Origin: Anderseniella sp963700885
GTDB taxonomy: Bacteria > Pseudomonadota > Alphaproteobacteria > Rhizobiales > Aestuariivirgaceae
Length of the DNA: 64,000 nt
Assembly (NCBI GenBank): GCA_963700885.1
Contig: CAVOZJ010000034.1
Location: forward strand, 1 to 64,000
Reading direction: 5' to 3'
Shown here: one piece after another, positions 15,787 through 25,597 of the stretch
Layout of the letters: each line of letters starts with the position of its first letter
Position numbering within the stretch: position 1 is the stretch's first letter
Notes under the pieces: model-generated
The model's database searches: none
Seen by the model: only the letters and a program-made list of their open reading frames with translations
What the model was told of the DNA's origin: nothing
Translations under genes and position numbers: made by a program

Positions 15787-17418
15787 CTACAGTCCCGCCT
15801 TTTGGGTCTGGCGCAGCCCGATATAGAGGCTCACACACATAATCAACAGCACAATGGTGAACGGGAAGCCCGTAGACACCGCCATGGCCTGCAGTGCAGT
15901 CAGGGCGCCGGAGCCGCCGACCAGTAACAAGGTAGCTGCAACCACACCTTCGAATGTACACCAGAACACTCGTTGCGATACGGGTGCATCGGTCTTGCCA
16001 CCGGCCGTGATCGTGTCGATTACGAGCGACCCGGAATCTGATGAGGTGATGAAGAACACCAGCACCAGCACAATGCCGAGAAACGATGTAATGCTTGAGA
16101 ATGGCAGCGGTTTGAGCATCTCAAACAGCTTCAGCTCAAGTGCGGCATCCTTGACCGGTGCCGCTGCATCGGCCACCACCTGGGATATGGCCGTGCCACC
16201 AAATGCACCCATCCACATGACGCACACCGCCGTCGGGATGATCATCACGCAGAACAGGAATTCCCGGACGCTGCGGCCACGCGATACACGGGCGATGAAC
16301 ATGCCGACAAAAGGCGACCATGAAATCCACCAGGCCCAGTAGAACGCGGTCCAGCCCTGAGAAAAATTGGCGTCTTCACGGCCAAACGGCATCGACAGCG
16401 GGATCAGATTTTTTACATAAGCGGCGCCACCAGCGAAAATGGTTTCAAAGATTGTGGTGGTTGGTCCGACCGCGATTATGAACAACAACAGCACTGCGGC
16501 CAGTCCGATATTGATCTCGGACAATACCTTTACACCGCCATCAAGTCCGCGAACGACCGACATAATAGCCATGCCGGTAATCAGCGCGATAAGAACGACC
16601 TTGGCGACATTGCCGGTGCCCCAGCCGAACAGGTAGCTCAGTCCGGCGAGCGCCTGTTCTGTACCAAAGCCAAGCGATGTGGCCAGGCCGAACAGGGTGG
16701 CAAACACTGCCAGAATGTCGATGGTGTGACCCCACCAGCCCCAGACACGTTCACCGAGGATCGGGTAAAACGCCGACCGCAAGGTAAGAGGCAGCCCCCG
16801 GTTGAAGGTGAAGAATGCCAGCGCCAGAGCAACGACCGCATAGATCGCCCATGGATGCAGTGCCCAGTGGAAGATGGTGGCTGCCATGCCAAGATTTCTC
16901 GCGGCTACCGGATCTCCTGCCGCAGCACCAAGTGGCGCCCAGTCAGTACGCGCACCTGCTTCGGCGGCTGTTCCGCCAAGCGAAGATGCAAAATGCGACA
17001 TGGGTTCGGAAACACCGAAGAACATCAGCCCAATACCCATGCCGGCAGCAAAAAGCATGGCGAACCAGCCCATATAGCTGTAATCCGGCGAGGCGTCCTG
17101 ACCGCCGAGGCGGATTTTGCCCATTGGCGTAACCATGAGCACAAAGCAGAACAGTACAAAAATATTGGCTGCACTCAGGAAGAACCAGTCAAACGTCGAT
17201 GTCAGGAATGGTCTCAGCCAGCCGAAGAACTCTGTGGCGCCTTGCTGGAACATCAAGGTGATGAACACAAAGGCAACGATCGACAGACCGGAGATCAGAA
17301 ACACCGGATTATGAAGATCGAGGCCAAAAGGGTTGATGTTATGCTGGCCGATTTCATAGTCGGTCTCAACGGGGTGGGGTACCTCTTCGGCACCGTCAAC
17401 TTGTATGCTATCTGTCAT
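15787..17418 (-). CDS. BCCT-family betaine/choline/carnitine-type transporter
   Basis: This 543-residue inner-membrane symporter has about 12 hydrophobic segments and the family signature GWTAFYWAWWISWSPFVGMF followed by IARVSRGRSVREF. BCCT proteins import quaternary ammonium osmolytes with sodium or protons. The C-terminal tail after the last segment is short (SLYIGLRQTQKAGL), lacking the long osmosensing tail of BetP, so it is more likely substrate-regulated. The start at 17418 has AGGAGG upstream; an ATG at 17469 would add 17 residues. It ends at a strong terminator. Confidence 0.92.
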   Translation of the reverse strand: MTDSIQVDGAEEVPHPVETDYEIGQHNINPFGLDLHNPVFLISGLSIVAFVFITLMFQQGATEFFGWLRPFLTSTFDWFFLSAANIFVLFCFVLMVTPMGKIRLGGQDASPDYSYMGWFAMLFAAGMGIGLMFFGVSEPMSHFASSLGGTAAEAGARTDWAPLGAAAGDPVAARNLGMAATIFHWALHPWAIYAVVALALAFFTFNRGLPLTLRSAFYPILGERVWGWWGHTIDILAVFATLFGLATSLGFGTEQALAGLSYLFGWGTGNVAKVVLIALITGMAIMSVVRGLDGGVKVLSEINIGLAAVLLLFIIAVGPTTTIFETIFAGGAAYVKNLIPLSMPFGREDANFSQGWTAFYWAWWISWSPFVGMFIARVSRGRSVREFLFCVMIIPTAVCVMWMGAFGGTAISQVVADAAAPVKDAALELKLFEMLKPLPFSSITSFLGIVLVLVFFITSSDSGSLVIDTITAGGKTDAPVSQRVFWCTFEGVVAATLLLVGGSGALTALQAMAVSTGFPFTIVLLIMCVSLYIGLRQTQKAGL

Positions 17419-18084
17419 TCCTGGTTCCCTCCTGATGACGGGGCGCGCGGGTTTGAGCATCCGCATCAATCATTTCTTGGCTGAAGCATGTCAAATATCC
17501 AGATCGTCATCAAGGCAATGGCTATGTTGGTATGAACCGTTTGGGGATAAGTGAGCGGTGCTGAACATCCTGTTTGCAACAGGTTCGTAGCTCTCGCGGG
17601 TAATCCATTGTTACGTTATGCATGCCATCTCAACTGCCCGTACATCAGGCAATCATACTGACTACCTGGCCGGAACTACCACCTCTGACCCATAGCTGCC
17701 GGCAGGCGGCGGCAAGTCAAGGTACGCCCGGGGCCCCGGAGCAGCCAATCACGGGCTCGCCTCCGATGTCCGGGGTGGGTCATATGGTCTTCCCCTGTTC
17801 TAATGGACGGTTTAAAAAGTTCCGTTTGACTGTTTTTCGAAGACAACGGGGCTGATATTGCCAAGAAAGATAATTCTACCTACCTTTTACCTTTGCGCCG
17901 CCTCGGGTGTCTGGCCCCTTCCTATCGAAAGTTATAGAAAGGACAAATAAATCAGGAAGAATCCTGCACCCGGTTTTGGCGCCAAGACTGCACGTACCTG
18001 GTGCGGTGCGGGACTTGTGCAAAAAGCAAGGTCAAAGTCTATGGTCCGGAAGGTGGCTCGAACCTTGAAGGCGAGGACCCACAG
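17419..18084. other. Gene-poor stretch with the second inverted-repeat arm
   Basis: I see no gene between the BCCT start and the PEP-mutase-like gene. The stretch holds the right inverted-repeat arm and an A/T-richer segment around 17860-17960 that could carry promoters. The in-frame extension of the downstream gene to 18001 has no family resemblance. Confidence 0.5.
17783..17818. repeat. Right arm of a long-range inverted repeat
   Basis: TGGTCTTCCCCTGTTCTA and TGGACGGTTTAAAA are the reverse complement of 15005-15048 with a few mismatches. A GGGTCAT lies immediately before it, a block also found at the outer edge of the left arm and of copies B/C of the dispersed repeat. Confidence 0.6.
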
Positions 18085-18954
18085 ATGACAATCGCCAATG
18101 CTGCAAGAAAACGCTTCCGTGACGTACTAAACGGTGCCACTTGCGTGCATCCTGCATCGGTATTTGATGTCATTTCCGCAAGGATCGCAGAAGATATCGG
18201 CTTCGAGGTCGGCATGTTTGCCGGTTCCGTGGCCTCTATGACAGTGTTGGGAGCGCCTGACAATATATCGTTGACGCTTAGCGAATTTGCGGTTCAGGCC
18301 AGGCGGATCTGCCGCGGAAGCGGCATCGCCTTGATGTGCGATGCAGACCACGGTTATGGTAACTCACTCAACGTAATGCGCACTGTCGAGGAGCTGGAAA
18401 ACGCCGGGGTTGCCGGGCTGTCTATAGAGGATACCTCACTGCCGGCACGCTTCGGTAAACCGGATGTTGCAGAGCTCGTATCTGTAAGGTAGGGGAGGGC
18501 GAAAATCGAAGCAGCGCTGCAGGCACGTCAGGACAAGGATCTGGTGATTGTCGGGCGAACCAGTGCTGCCTCAATAACCAGTGCTGCAGATGCTGCACAG
18601 CGATTGAGAGCCTATCAGGATGCCGGTGCGGATGCCCTGTTTGCGGTCGGCGTTCGTAGCCGCGAAGACCTGGACCTGATCGCAGCGGAGCTTGAATTGC
18701 CGCTCATTGTTGGTGGGATCGGGCAAGATATGATGGATCGTGAACATCTCGCCAGCCGCAGGGTTCGGCTTGCGCTTCAGGGGCATCAGCCGTTCGCGGC
18801 AGCCGTACAGGCCGTTTATGATGCGCTCAAGTCGCTACGTAACGGAACAGCACCTTCAGAACTCAAAAGGGTCGCTTCAGCTGATCTCATGAACAGGTTG
18901 AAGCGAAATAGGGAATATCAGGGCAGGCTCGAAAAATTCCTGCAGGATAAATGA
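18085..18954 (+). pseudogene. Isocitrate lyase/PEP mutase-superfamily gene with an internal stop
   Basis: The reading frame (289 codons) resembles bacterial oxaloacetate decarboxylases of the PEP-mutase superfamily. It has the magnesium/catalytic motif DADHGYGN (86-93), then AGVAGLSIEDTSLPARFGKP, and the C-terminal half GRTSAASITSAADAAQRL to the end. A TAG at codon 136 (18490-18492) interrupts it, and the frame resumes unchanged. Homologs have a Glu-Glu-Gly-Val-Gly loop where this has Arg-stop-Gly-Arg-Ala, so either a point change or two compensating indels occurred. It is either a recent pseudogene or a sequence error. The start at 18085 has a GAGGA upstream. Confidence 0.8.
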
Positions 18955-19118
18955 ACTCCTTCGACCACAAGCAGGGCATGGGCGTAGCTATGTCTTGCCT
19001 TCACTTGCCTGACCGATACTATGAATGTTCCAGTTGACATCACTCTGTCATAGGATCTGCATTTATTTACCTGTGGACACCGTCGCGTGATAGCGGCATA
19101 GGTCTGGAAGCTACTGCC

Positions 19119-19208
19119 ATGCTCCGGTCAATTGCCCTTATCTTGATCGGGTTCGCCCTGGCCGCCCTTGTTTCGTGTCCGGCGGCGGGCCAGGTTGCCG
19201 ATTCATAA
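19119..19208 (+). CDS. Very small signal-peptide-like ORF
   Basis: This 29-codon frame starts MLRSIALILIGFALAALVSC and stops soon after a cysteine in a lipobox-like context. GGAAG lies nine bases upstream. It looks like the signal sequence of a small or truncated lipoprotein. It ends 27 bases before the methyltransferase and could also act as a leader. Support is weak. Confidence 0.25.
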   Translation: MLRSIALILIGFALAALVSCPAAGQVADS

Positions 19209-19235
19209 ACACGCCTTCTTCCCAACGGTGCCGTC

Positions 19236-20024
19236 ATGCTGAAGTTCGATTCTCAGACACTTGAACTGATTGATGTAAGCTATCGTGGTACGGACATCAC
19301 CAGGCGGCGGATGGAAAACATGGCGGCGCTTGCCCCAAAGCCCGGGGAGCGGTTGCTGGATCTCGGCTGCGGGCAAGGATTGATGACCGGGGAACTGGCC
19401 AGAGCTGTCGGGTCAGCAGGCGAGGTGATCGGCGTAGACCCCAGCCCCGACATGCGGGCAGAGGCCGAAACGCGTTGCGGTGAGCAACCCAATATCCGCA
19501 TCCTCGACGGCAATGCCGGAGAGCTTCCTGTCGAGGACGGGTCGCTCGACGGCGCCGTCTCGCTTCAAGTGTTTGAATATGTTAGCGACATTGCGGCTGC
19601 ACTTGCTGATTTGCAGCGAAAACTTCGGCCGGGTGGTCGCTTGGTGATCGGCGACATGCAATGGGCGACCCTTTCCTGGGCTTCAGATAACCCTGATCGA
19701 ATGGAACGAATGCGCCGTGCCTGGGAGCGCCATGTGGCTGAGCCCAATGTTCCCGCCCTACTGCCATCCGCTCTTGAAACAGCGGGTTTTCACCTGGTCG
19801 AGATGCGGCCTCTGCCATTCGCAGCCGTCGATCTACGGCCCGATGGATTGCCTTTCATGATGCTGCACCTGATGAGGGGCTATGCGATCCAGAATGACCT
19901 TCTGTCTACCGAGGAAGCCGAGGCCTGGTTTGCAGAACAGCAAAAGAGATCAACAGAGGGACGGTTCTTCTTTTCTCTGACCCATTTCATCGCGATTGCA
20001 TACCGGCGACAGGAATACCCATAG
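19236..20024 (+). CDS. Class I SAM-dependent methyltransferase
   Basis: This 262-residue cytoplasmic enzyme has motif I LLDLGCGQG (40-48), an acidic motif II (VIGVDPSPDM) and the methyltransf_11 pattern of the UbiE/BioC type (GAVSLQVFEYV, then KLRPGGRLVIGDM). No substrate-specific domain is visible, so the target is unknown. The ribosome site at the chosen ATG is weak. The cyclase gene follows 111 bases downstream on the same strand. Confidence 0.82.
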   Translation: MLKFDSQTLELIDVSYRGTDITRRRMENMAALAPKPGERLLDLGCGQGLMTGELARAVGSAGEVIGVDPSPDMRAEAETRCGEQPNIRILDGNAGELPVEDGSLDGAVSLQVFEYVSDIAAALADLQRKLRPGGRLVIGDMQWATLSWASDNPDRMERMRRAWERHVAEPNVPALLPSALETAGFHLVEMRPLPFAAVDLRPDGLPFMMLHLMRGYAIQNDLLSTEEAEAWFAEQQKRSTEGRFFFSLTHFIAIAYRRQEYP

Positions 20025-20135
20025 CCTGTCAAACAGATCCGCCAGGTTGCGCCAGATGCGCACGTGCCGTCAGGCGCTGCTCGCCCTGACCAAGTCGTGC
20101 TGGACGTGAACGATGATCTGCCCTACCACACGAAC

Positions 20136-21908
20136 ATGAAAAATGACCGCCAAACCCGTCGCCTGTCCGCCATAATGGCAGCGGACATCGTCGGGTACTC
20201 ACGGCTTATGGCCGCCAACGAGACCAGGACGCTTGGAGCACTGAACGATCACAGACAGAACGTCTTCGACCCTTGCGTGTTTCGCAACAACGGACGCATT
20301 GTCAAGCTCATGGGCGACGGTGCGCTGGTTGAGTTCATGAGCGTGGTCGACGCAGTGCAATGCGCGAAAGAGCTCCAGGAGGAGATGGCGGTATCGGATG
20401 CTGCAGCCGGAATTACGCTGAGGATTGGCATCAATCTCGGCGACATTATTCTCCAGGGCGACGACATTTTCGGTGATGGGGTCAATGTTGCGAGCCGGCT
20501 GGAGCAACTGGCGCATCCTGGCGGCATCTGTATCTCATCGGTCGTCCACGAAATTGCCGGAAGCCGTCTGGGTGTTGCGTTTCAGGACGGAGGTCATGTT
20601 TCGGTCAAGAATATCGATCGCCCCTTGCGGGTTTTCCACTGGCACCCGAAAGACGCGCCTGTTGCAACCGAGCCCTCTTCAGCAAAAGTTTTACCGGCAT
20701 TGCGTGACGCGGCCCGGGCAATTGCCGTGCTTCCCCTGGACAACATGTCCGGCGATCCAGAGCAGGAATATTTTTCCGACGGCATCAGCGAAGACATTAT
20801 TACGGACTTGTCCAAGGTATCCGGCCTCACGGTAATCGCCCGGAATTCAAGCTTTGCATACAAGGGAAAATCGGTTGACCTGCGTGTCGTCGGACGGGAA
20901 CTGGGCGTCACCCATGTCCTCGAAGGAAGCGTCAGAAGAGCCGGGCAGCGAGTTCGAATCAACGCACAGTTGATCGATGCCGTCACCGGCAGCCATGTCT
21001 GGGCAGACCGGTATGACCGGGATCTGAACGACATTTTCGCCGTACAGGACGAGGTGACGCTGGAGATTGTCAATGCGCTGAAAATTTCCCTTTCCCCGGC
21101 TGAACGGGCCAATATCACTGACGTGGGAACATCAAACATCGGTGCGCACGAAGACTTCATGCGCATGCGTGGATTCCTGTTCTTTCCAGGCATGGATGCC
21201 GAAGGCTGGAAGCAGGCTGTTTTTTACGGCGAACGGTCTATCTCAAAGGATCCGAACTATGTGGACCCCTACGGCATGCTGGCGATGATGCATTTACTGG
21301 ATTATCACAATCACTGGTCTGGCCGTCCTTCGCAGGAAGCGATGCAGAAGGCCGAGTATCTGGCAAAGCGTGGCCTGGAAATCGGGCCTGATGATCTTTG
21401 GCCCAATCATGCCTTTGCAGTTGTGGCGCGTTGGCAGGGAAAACTGGATCTCGCCACCGAGATGCTCGACAAAGCCATGTCAAAGAGCCCTGACAATTCG
21501 CTGGGCTGGTTCACCAGGGGCGAGATCGAATTGGCACAGGGCCGGTTGCCGGACGCAATCGAGCATCTTGAGCGTGCGATCCGGCTGGATCCTTCATTCC
21601 GGCATCAGTACCTGCAGTTTCTTGCAATGGCGCACTTCCTCAACAGGAACTTTGAAACGGCTGCACTGCTGCTTCGGGAGCGTATTTTTCTGGTAAAGGA
21701 TACCGACATCGGGAGAGCGTGGCTGGCTTCTGCCCTTGGCCATACCGGGGACCTGGAGCAGGCGCGATCTGTCTGGGATGAACTCATGGAGATCAATCCG
21801 AACTTCTCGATCAGAACCCGGCTGGCGCGCCTGACGCTGGCGGATCCATCTCACGAGGAGATGGTATTGCAGGGGTTGGCAAAGGCTGATCTGCCCGCAA
21901 ACAGCTAA
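20136..21908 (+). CDS. Adenylate/guanylate cyclase-TolB-TPR protein
   Basis: This protein of about 590 residues has three parts. First is a class III nucleotide cyclase domain (5-180) with metal-binding D17 in AADIVGYSRLM and GDGALVEF at 60-67. Next is a TolB-N/FlgO-like domain (about 195-320, AIAVLPLDNMSGDPEQEYFSDG). The rest is tetratricopeptide repeats (about 360-580). This architecture is abundant in Hyphomicrobiales, where it probably makes cAMP in response to protein partners. No membrane segment is evident. The start at 20136 fits the family; a GTG at 20064 would add 24 residues. Confidence 0.88.
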   Translation: MKNDRQTRRLSAIMAADIVGYSRLMAANETRTLGALNDHRQNVFDPCVFRNNGRIVKLMGDGALVEFMSVVDAVQCAKELQEEMAVSDAAAGITLRIGINLGDIILQGDDIFGDGVNVASRLEQLAHPGGICISSVVHEIAGSRLGVAFQDGGHVSVKNIDRPLRVFHWHPKDAPVATEPSSAKVLPALRDAARAIAVLPLDNMSGDPEQEYFSDGISEDIITDLSKVSGLTVIARNSSFAYKGKSVDLRVVGRELGVTHVLEGSVRRAGQRVRINAQLIDAVTGSHVWADRYDRDLNDIFAVQDEVTLEIVNALKISLSPAERANITDVGTSNIGAHEDFMRMRGFLFFPGMDAEGWKQAVFYGERSISKDPNYVDPYGMLAMMHLLDYHNHWSGRPSQEAMQKAEYLAKRGLEIGPDDLWPNHAFAVVARWQGKLDLATEMLDKAMSKSPDNSLGWFTRGEIELAQGRLPDAIEHLERAIRLDPSFRHQYLQFLAMAHFLNRNFETAALLLRERIFLVKDTDIGRAWLASALGHTGDLEQARSVWDELMEINPNFSIRTRLARLTLADPSHEEMVLQGLAKADLPANS

Positions 21909-22039
21909 CGCTGTTACTGTCTCCGCACCGGAATTGTTGTGAACAGAAACTGACTGTCTGTATCTGGTCTATGGGCCTGCAAGGACCCTATGCTGCCGTT
22001 AGCTATACTGCACCGGGACGCCGGAGTTATTTCCCCTCA

Positions 22040-23122
22040 TCAGCCGGGCAACCCCAGTTGCTGGAGACGTTTTGCCGCGTCCCCGGCCAGCCGGCGGGTG
22101 AGATCGCCGGAACCGGTTTCATGGCAGAGGCTGGCGGCCTGCCCCGACCAAAGGGAAGTGAAGTTGCTCTGCCCCTGGGCCTCGGCCGCCGCCTTCAACG
22201 GGGCCAGCGCGCCGCCGGCCGTAGGGAAAGCCGGCGCCAGGCTGGACATGGGTCCGATTTCCTGCATGATCCGGTTCATCAGGCTACGCGCCGGCCGGCC
22301 GGAAAACAGGTTGGTCAGGGCAGTGCCATCATCCCGGGCCTTCCCGAGAGCTGTCCGGTGAAGATCGGAGATCAGGGATTCCGGAGTGAACAGATAAGCC
22401 GTGCCGATCTGGGCGCCTGCGGCGCCGAGTGCAAACGCAGCCGCCACTCCACGTCCGTCAGCAATGCCACCGGCGGCGATCACCGGCACCTTCACTGCAT
22501 CGACGACCTGCGGCACCAGGGCGAAAGTTCCGGCCTGAGTCGCAATATCCTCGGTCAGGAACATGCCTCGATGGCCGCCTGCCTCATATCCCTGCGCGAT
22601 GATGGCGTCGCATCCATTGTCCTCAAGCCAGCGGGCTTCCTCAACGGTGGTCGCAGAAGCAAGCACGCGGCAGTTGGCAGCCTTGACGCGTTGGAGCAAC
22701 GGCATTACCGGCAAGCCGAAATGAAAACTGACTACCTCCGGTTTGAGGTCTTCAACGATCTCGCACATGGCCTCGTTGAACGGCGCACGATTTACCGCTG
22801 GCGCGGAGGCCGATGCATCCAGTCCAAGTTCCTCGTAGTAGGTGGCCAGATGCCGCTTCCATGCCGCATCGCGGACCGGGTCGGGCACTGCGGGCCTGTG
22901 GCAGAAAAAGTTGACGTTCAAAGGTTTCGTTGTTTGCTGACGGACCACGCCGATTTCGGCACGTACCTTGGCAGCATCGAGCATGGCGCAGGGCAGCGAT
23001 CCCAGACCCCCAGCCTGGCTCACGGCAATCGCCATGGCCGAGCCGTTCGCTCCCGCCATGGGCGCCTGAATGATCGGCAAGTCGATGCCGATCAGGTTGA
23101 GCAGGTCCCGATTGGGCCACAT
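22040..23122 (-). CDS. NAD(P)H-dependent flavin oxidoreductase (nitronate monooxygenase family)
   Basis: This 360-residue FMN-dependent TIM-barrel enzyme starts IGIDLPIIQAPMAGANGS and has the phosphate-binding VIAAGGIADGRGVAAAFALGA with the following GAQIGTAYLFTPES. The family includes nitronate monooxygenases, enoyl-ACP reductase II-like and quinone reductases; the catalytic histidine region (YEAGGHRG) favours nitronate monooxygenase-like chemistry. The second ATG (23122) is preferred because AAGGAT lies nine bases upstream. It is divergent from the ABC exporter. Confidence 0.86.
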   Translation of the reverse strand: MWPNRDLLNLIGIDLPIIQAPMAGANGSAMAIAVSQAGGLGSLPCAMLDAAKVRAEIGVVRQQTTKPLNVNFFCHRPAVPDPVRDAAWKRHLATYYEELGLDASASAPAVNRAPFNEAMCEIVEDLKPEVVSFHFGLPVMPLLQRVKAANCRVLASATTVEEARWLEDNGCDAIIAQGYEAGGHRGMFLTEDIATQAGTFALVPQVVDAVKVPVIAAGGIADGRGVAAAFALGAAGAQIGTAYLFTPESLISDLHRTALGKARDDGTALTNLFSGRPARSLMNRIMQEIGPMSSLAPAFPTAGGALAPLKAAAEAQGQSNFTSLWSGQAASLCHETGSGDLTRRLAGDAAKRLQQLGLPG

Positions 23123-23404
23123 GTGAACCATATCCTTTGCATTGCAGGAAGAGATTGTGCGTTATCGCTTGTTCAGTTTAAAGAGACTCAAACGTTGGCA
23201 ATTCTGCCACACTTCACAGAAATGACAATGTTTGCTCCGGGTCAGCAGCAGCCATCCGCATGATTTGCAGCGGGAGGCACCATTGAGTCCAAATTTCCGG
23301 ATGCAGAAAATCACTCCACCTTTCACAGGCAAGTCCACGGTGGTTCCGGAAATGGAGGCAGGCAGGGGCTTTCAACTTCAATCTCGGCACGCTACGAACA
23401 TCGG

Positions 23405-25243
23405 ATGCGAGCAAACACCCCACTTGCGCGATGGAACGCGTTGCGGAATATCGGGCCATTCCTGGCAATGGTATGGCAGGCAAGTCCCCGGCTGACTGTG
23501 CTTTCCGTGATCCTGAGGCTTGTTCGGGCAATCCTGCCCGTGACACAGCTTTGGATCGGCAAGCTTATCATCGATGAAGTTGTCCGATTGCTATCGCTTG
23601 AAAACCAGCCTGAGGCCTTCCTGCAATGGTGGCAATCCGGCCAGCTGGACTGGCTGATTGTCTGTGTTGGCGCGGAGTTCGTGATCGCACTGCTGTCCGA
23701 CCTTCTTGGCCGCATTGTCAGCTTTGCCGATACACTCCTTTCGGAACGGCTGACCATCCGCTCTTCGGTCCGGCTGATGGCCCATGCCGCTACTCTCGAC
23801 CTGGAGGCGTTCGAAGACGCGGAATTTCAGGACAAGCTCGACAGGGCGCGCCGCCAGGCCGGTGGACGCATGACTTTGATGGGTCAATTGTTCGGCCAGA
23901 TGCAGGATCTTGTTTCCGTGTCAACGCTGGCTACCGGACTATTGGTCTACAATCCATGGCTGATACTCGTGCTTGCAATTGCACTGGTTCCTTCCTTTCT
24001 GGGAGAAGCACACTTTAACGCGAAAAACTATTCGCTCGACTTCCAGCGTACTCCGGAACGGCGTGAACTCGACTACGTGCGGCGTACCGCTGCAAGCGTT
24101 GAAACCGCCAAGGAAGTAAAGATGTTTGGCCTCAATGACTTTCTGATCGATCGATATCGAAGTCTGTCAGAGACCTTTTTTGCGGCTAACAGAGAGATCG
24201 CAAGAAAGCGGTCGCTGTGGGGCACGGTCTTTGCGGCGGTCGGAACAGCCGGATATTATTTTGCCTATTTGTGGATGATTGCCCGCACGCTGACCGGCGT
24301 TCTCACGATTGGTGATCTTACGTTTCTTGCAGGTTCCTTTCGCCGATTGCGAACACTGCTGGAAAATCTTCTGACGAGCTTCTCGTCAACTGCGGCTCAG
24401 GCGCTTTATCTTGACGACCTGTTTGATTTCTTCCGCGAGGAAGCGAAGATCGATTCTCCTCCAGACGCTATTGCAATACCAATGCCACTGAAGGAGGGCA
24501 TCGTATTTGAAGATGTAGGCTTCAGGTATCCTGGATCCGAAGCATGGGCTGTCCGCAATCTCAACTTCACGCTGAATGCGAACGAAACCGTCGCGCTTGT
24601 CGGTGAAAACGGTGCCGGTAAGACGACAATCGTCAAATTGCTGGCTCGGCTTTACGACCCTCAGGAAGGTCGTATACGGCTCGATGGCTGCGATCTGCGC
24701 GAGTATGATATTGACGCATTGCGAAGCGCCATCGGCATCATTTTCCAGGATTTTGTCCGGTACAATTTTACTGCAGGCGATAACATAGCGGTTGGCAGGA
24801 TTGATGCCCGGGACGATCACGAACGCATCGTGCAATCTGCCTTGCGCAGTTCGGCGGACAGGGTGATCAACAAATTGCCGGATCGCTATGACCAGATGAT
24901 AGGCAAGCGATTCAAGAACGGTGTGGAACTCTCAGGTGGCGAATGGCAGAAGATCGCCATCGCGCGGGCCTATATGCGCGACGCACAGATCCTGGTTCTT
25001 GATGAGCCAACAGCGGCGCTGGATGCCAGATCAGAGTTCGAAGTGTTCCAGCGCTTTCGCGAGTTGAGCAAGGATACGACAACTGTCTTGATTTCGCACC
25101 GTTTTTCGTCGGTCAGAATGGCAGATAGAATTCTCGTTTTATCAAATGGCCGCGTGGAGGCTTCGGGCTCCCATGAAGAATTACTGGCGCAACCGGGGCG
25201 CTATGCTGAGCTATTTGAACTGCAAGCCGCCGGCTACCGTTGA
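23405..25243 (+). CDS. ABC exporter, fused permease and ATPase
   Basis: This 612-residue half-transporter has a type I exporter membrane domain (about 20-330, six segments) followed by an ATPase with Walker A GENGAGKTT near residue 400, LSGGEWQKIAIARAYM signature and LVLDEPTAALD Walker B. It would homodimerise in the inner membrane. It resembles lipid/peptide exporters rather than type I secretion ATPases, which have a separate gene here. The ribosome site is weak. The acyltransferase-TPR gene follows on the same strand after 354 bases, so any functional link to the secretion locus is speculative. Confidence 0.85.
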   Translation: MRANTPLARWNALRNIGPFLAMVWQASPRLTVLSVILRLVRAILPVTQLWIGKLIIDEVVRLLSLENQPEAFLQWWQSGQLDWLIVCVGAEFVIALLSDLLGRIVSFADTLLSERLTIRSSVRLMAHAATLDLEAFEDAEFQDKLDRARRQAGGRMTLMGQLFGQMQDLVSVSTLATGLLVYNPWLILVLAIALVPSFLGEAHFNAKNYSLDFQRTPERRELDYVRRTAASVETAKEVKMFGLNDFLIDRYRSLSETFFAANREIARKRSLWGTVFAAVGTAGYYFAYLWMIARTLTGVLTIGDLTFLAGSFRRLRTLLENLLTSFSSTAAQALYLDDLFDFFREEAKIDSPPDAIAIPMPLKEGIVFEDVGFRYPGSEAWAVRNLNFTLNANETVALVGENGAGKTTIVKLLARLYDPQEGRIRLDGCDLREYDIDALRSAIGIIFQDFVRYNFTAGDNIAVGRIDARDDHERIVQSALRSSADRVINKLPDRYDQMIGKRFKNGVELSGGEWQKIAIARAYMRDAQILVLDEPTAALDARSEFEVFQRFRELSKDTTTVLISHRFSSVRMADRILVLSNGRVEASGSHEELLAQPGRYAELFELQAAGYR

Positions 25244-25597
25244 TGGCTTGTAAGAATCACTGATACCTGTTGTTCGACAATGGCTTTTTAACCTGGGTGC
25301 TGCAAAAATCTCTCTGTAGCGTTGCATGATCAGGTCAGTAATCAATTTGAGGCCGCCTGTCGTCGCCCGGAATTCGCCTGCGGACGCCGAAGGGGAAAGG
25401 TGTTGCAGAAGACCGTGGCAGGGCGCTGACGCCGGACAATGCGGTTGGTAGAACACCCTGAAAACCAAGGTGGAAAGAGTTCGTCCGGCTGTTGTAGACT
25501 TACCTTAAGGAAAATAACTCCTGAAGTGTCTACCAGCAACAAGGAGGCTGGGGCAGGCAAAGGACTTGTCGAGGGACGTGCCGCCCTGTGAGTTTGA
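25244..25597. other. Gene-free intergenic stretch
   Basis: No coding frame with a ribosome site or family resemblance is visible on either strand. It probably holds the promoter of the acyltransferase-TPR gene, but I could not pick convincing -35/-10 boxes. Confidence 0.4.

Noticed and set aside
16726..17484. 252-residue plus-strand open frame
   Set aside because: It is antisense to the BCCT transporter; the composition is that of a shadow frame.
18490..18492. Recoding of the internal TAG (pyrrolysine) in the PEP-mutase-like gene
   Set aside because: Pyrrolysine is essentially unknown in such bacteria for this family, no pyl genes are visible, and homologs have Glu here; mutation or sequence error is simpler.
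21971..23263. 430-residue plus-strand open frame
   Set aside because: It lies antisense to the well-conserved flavin oxidoreductase, has no family resemblance and no ribosome site.
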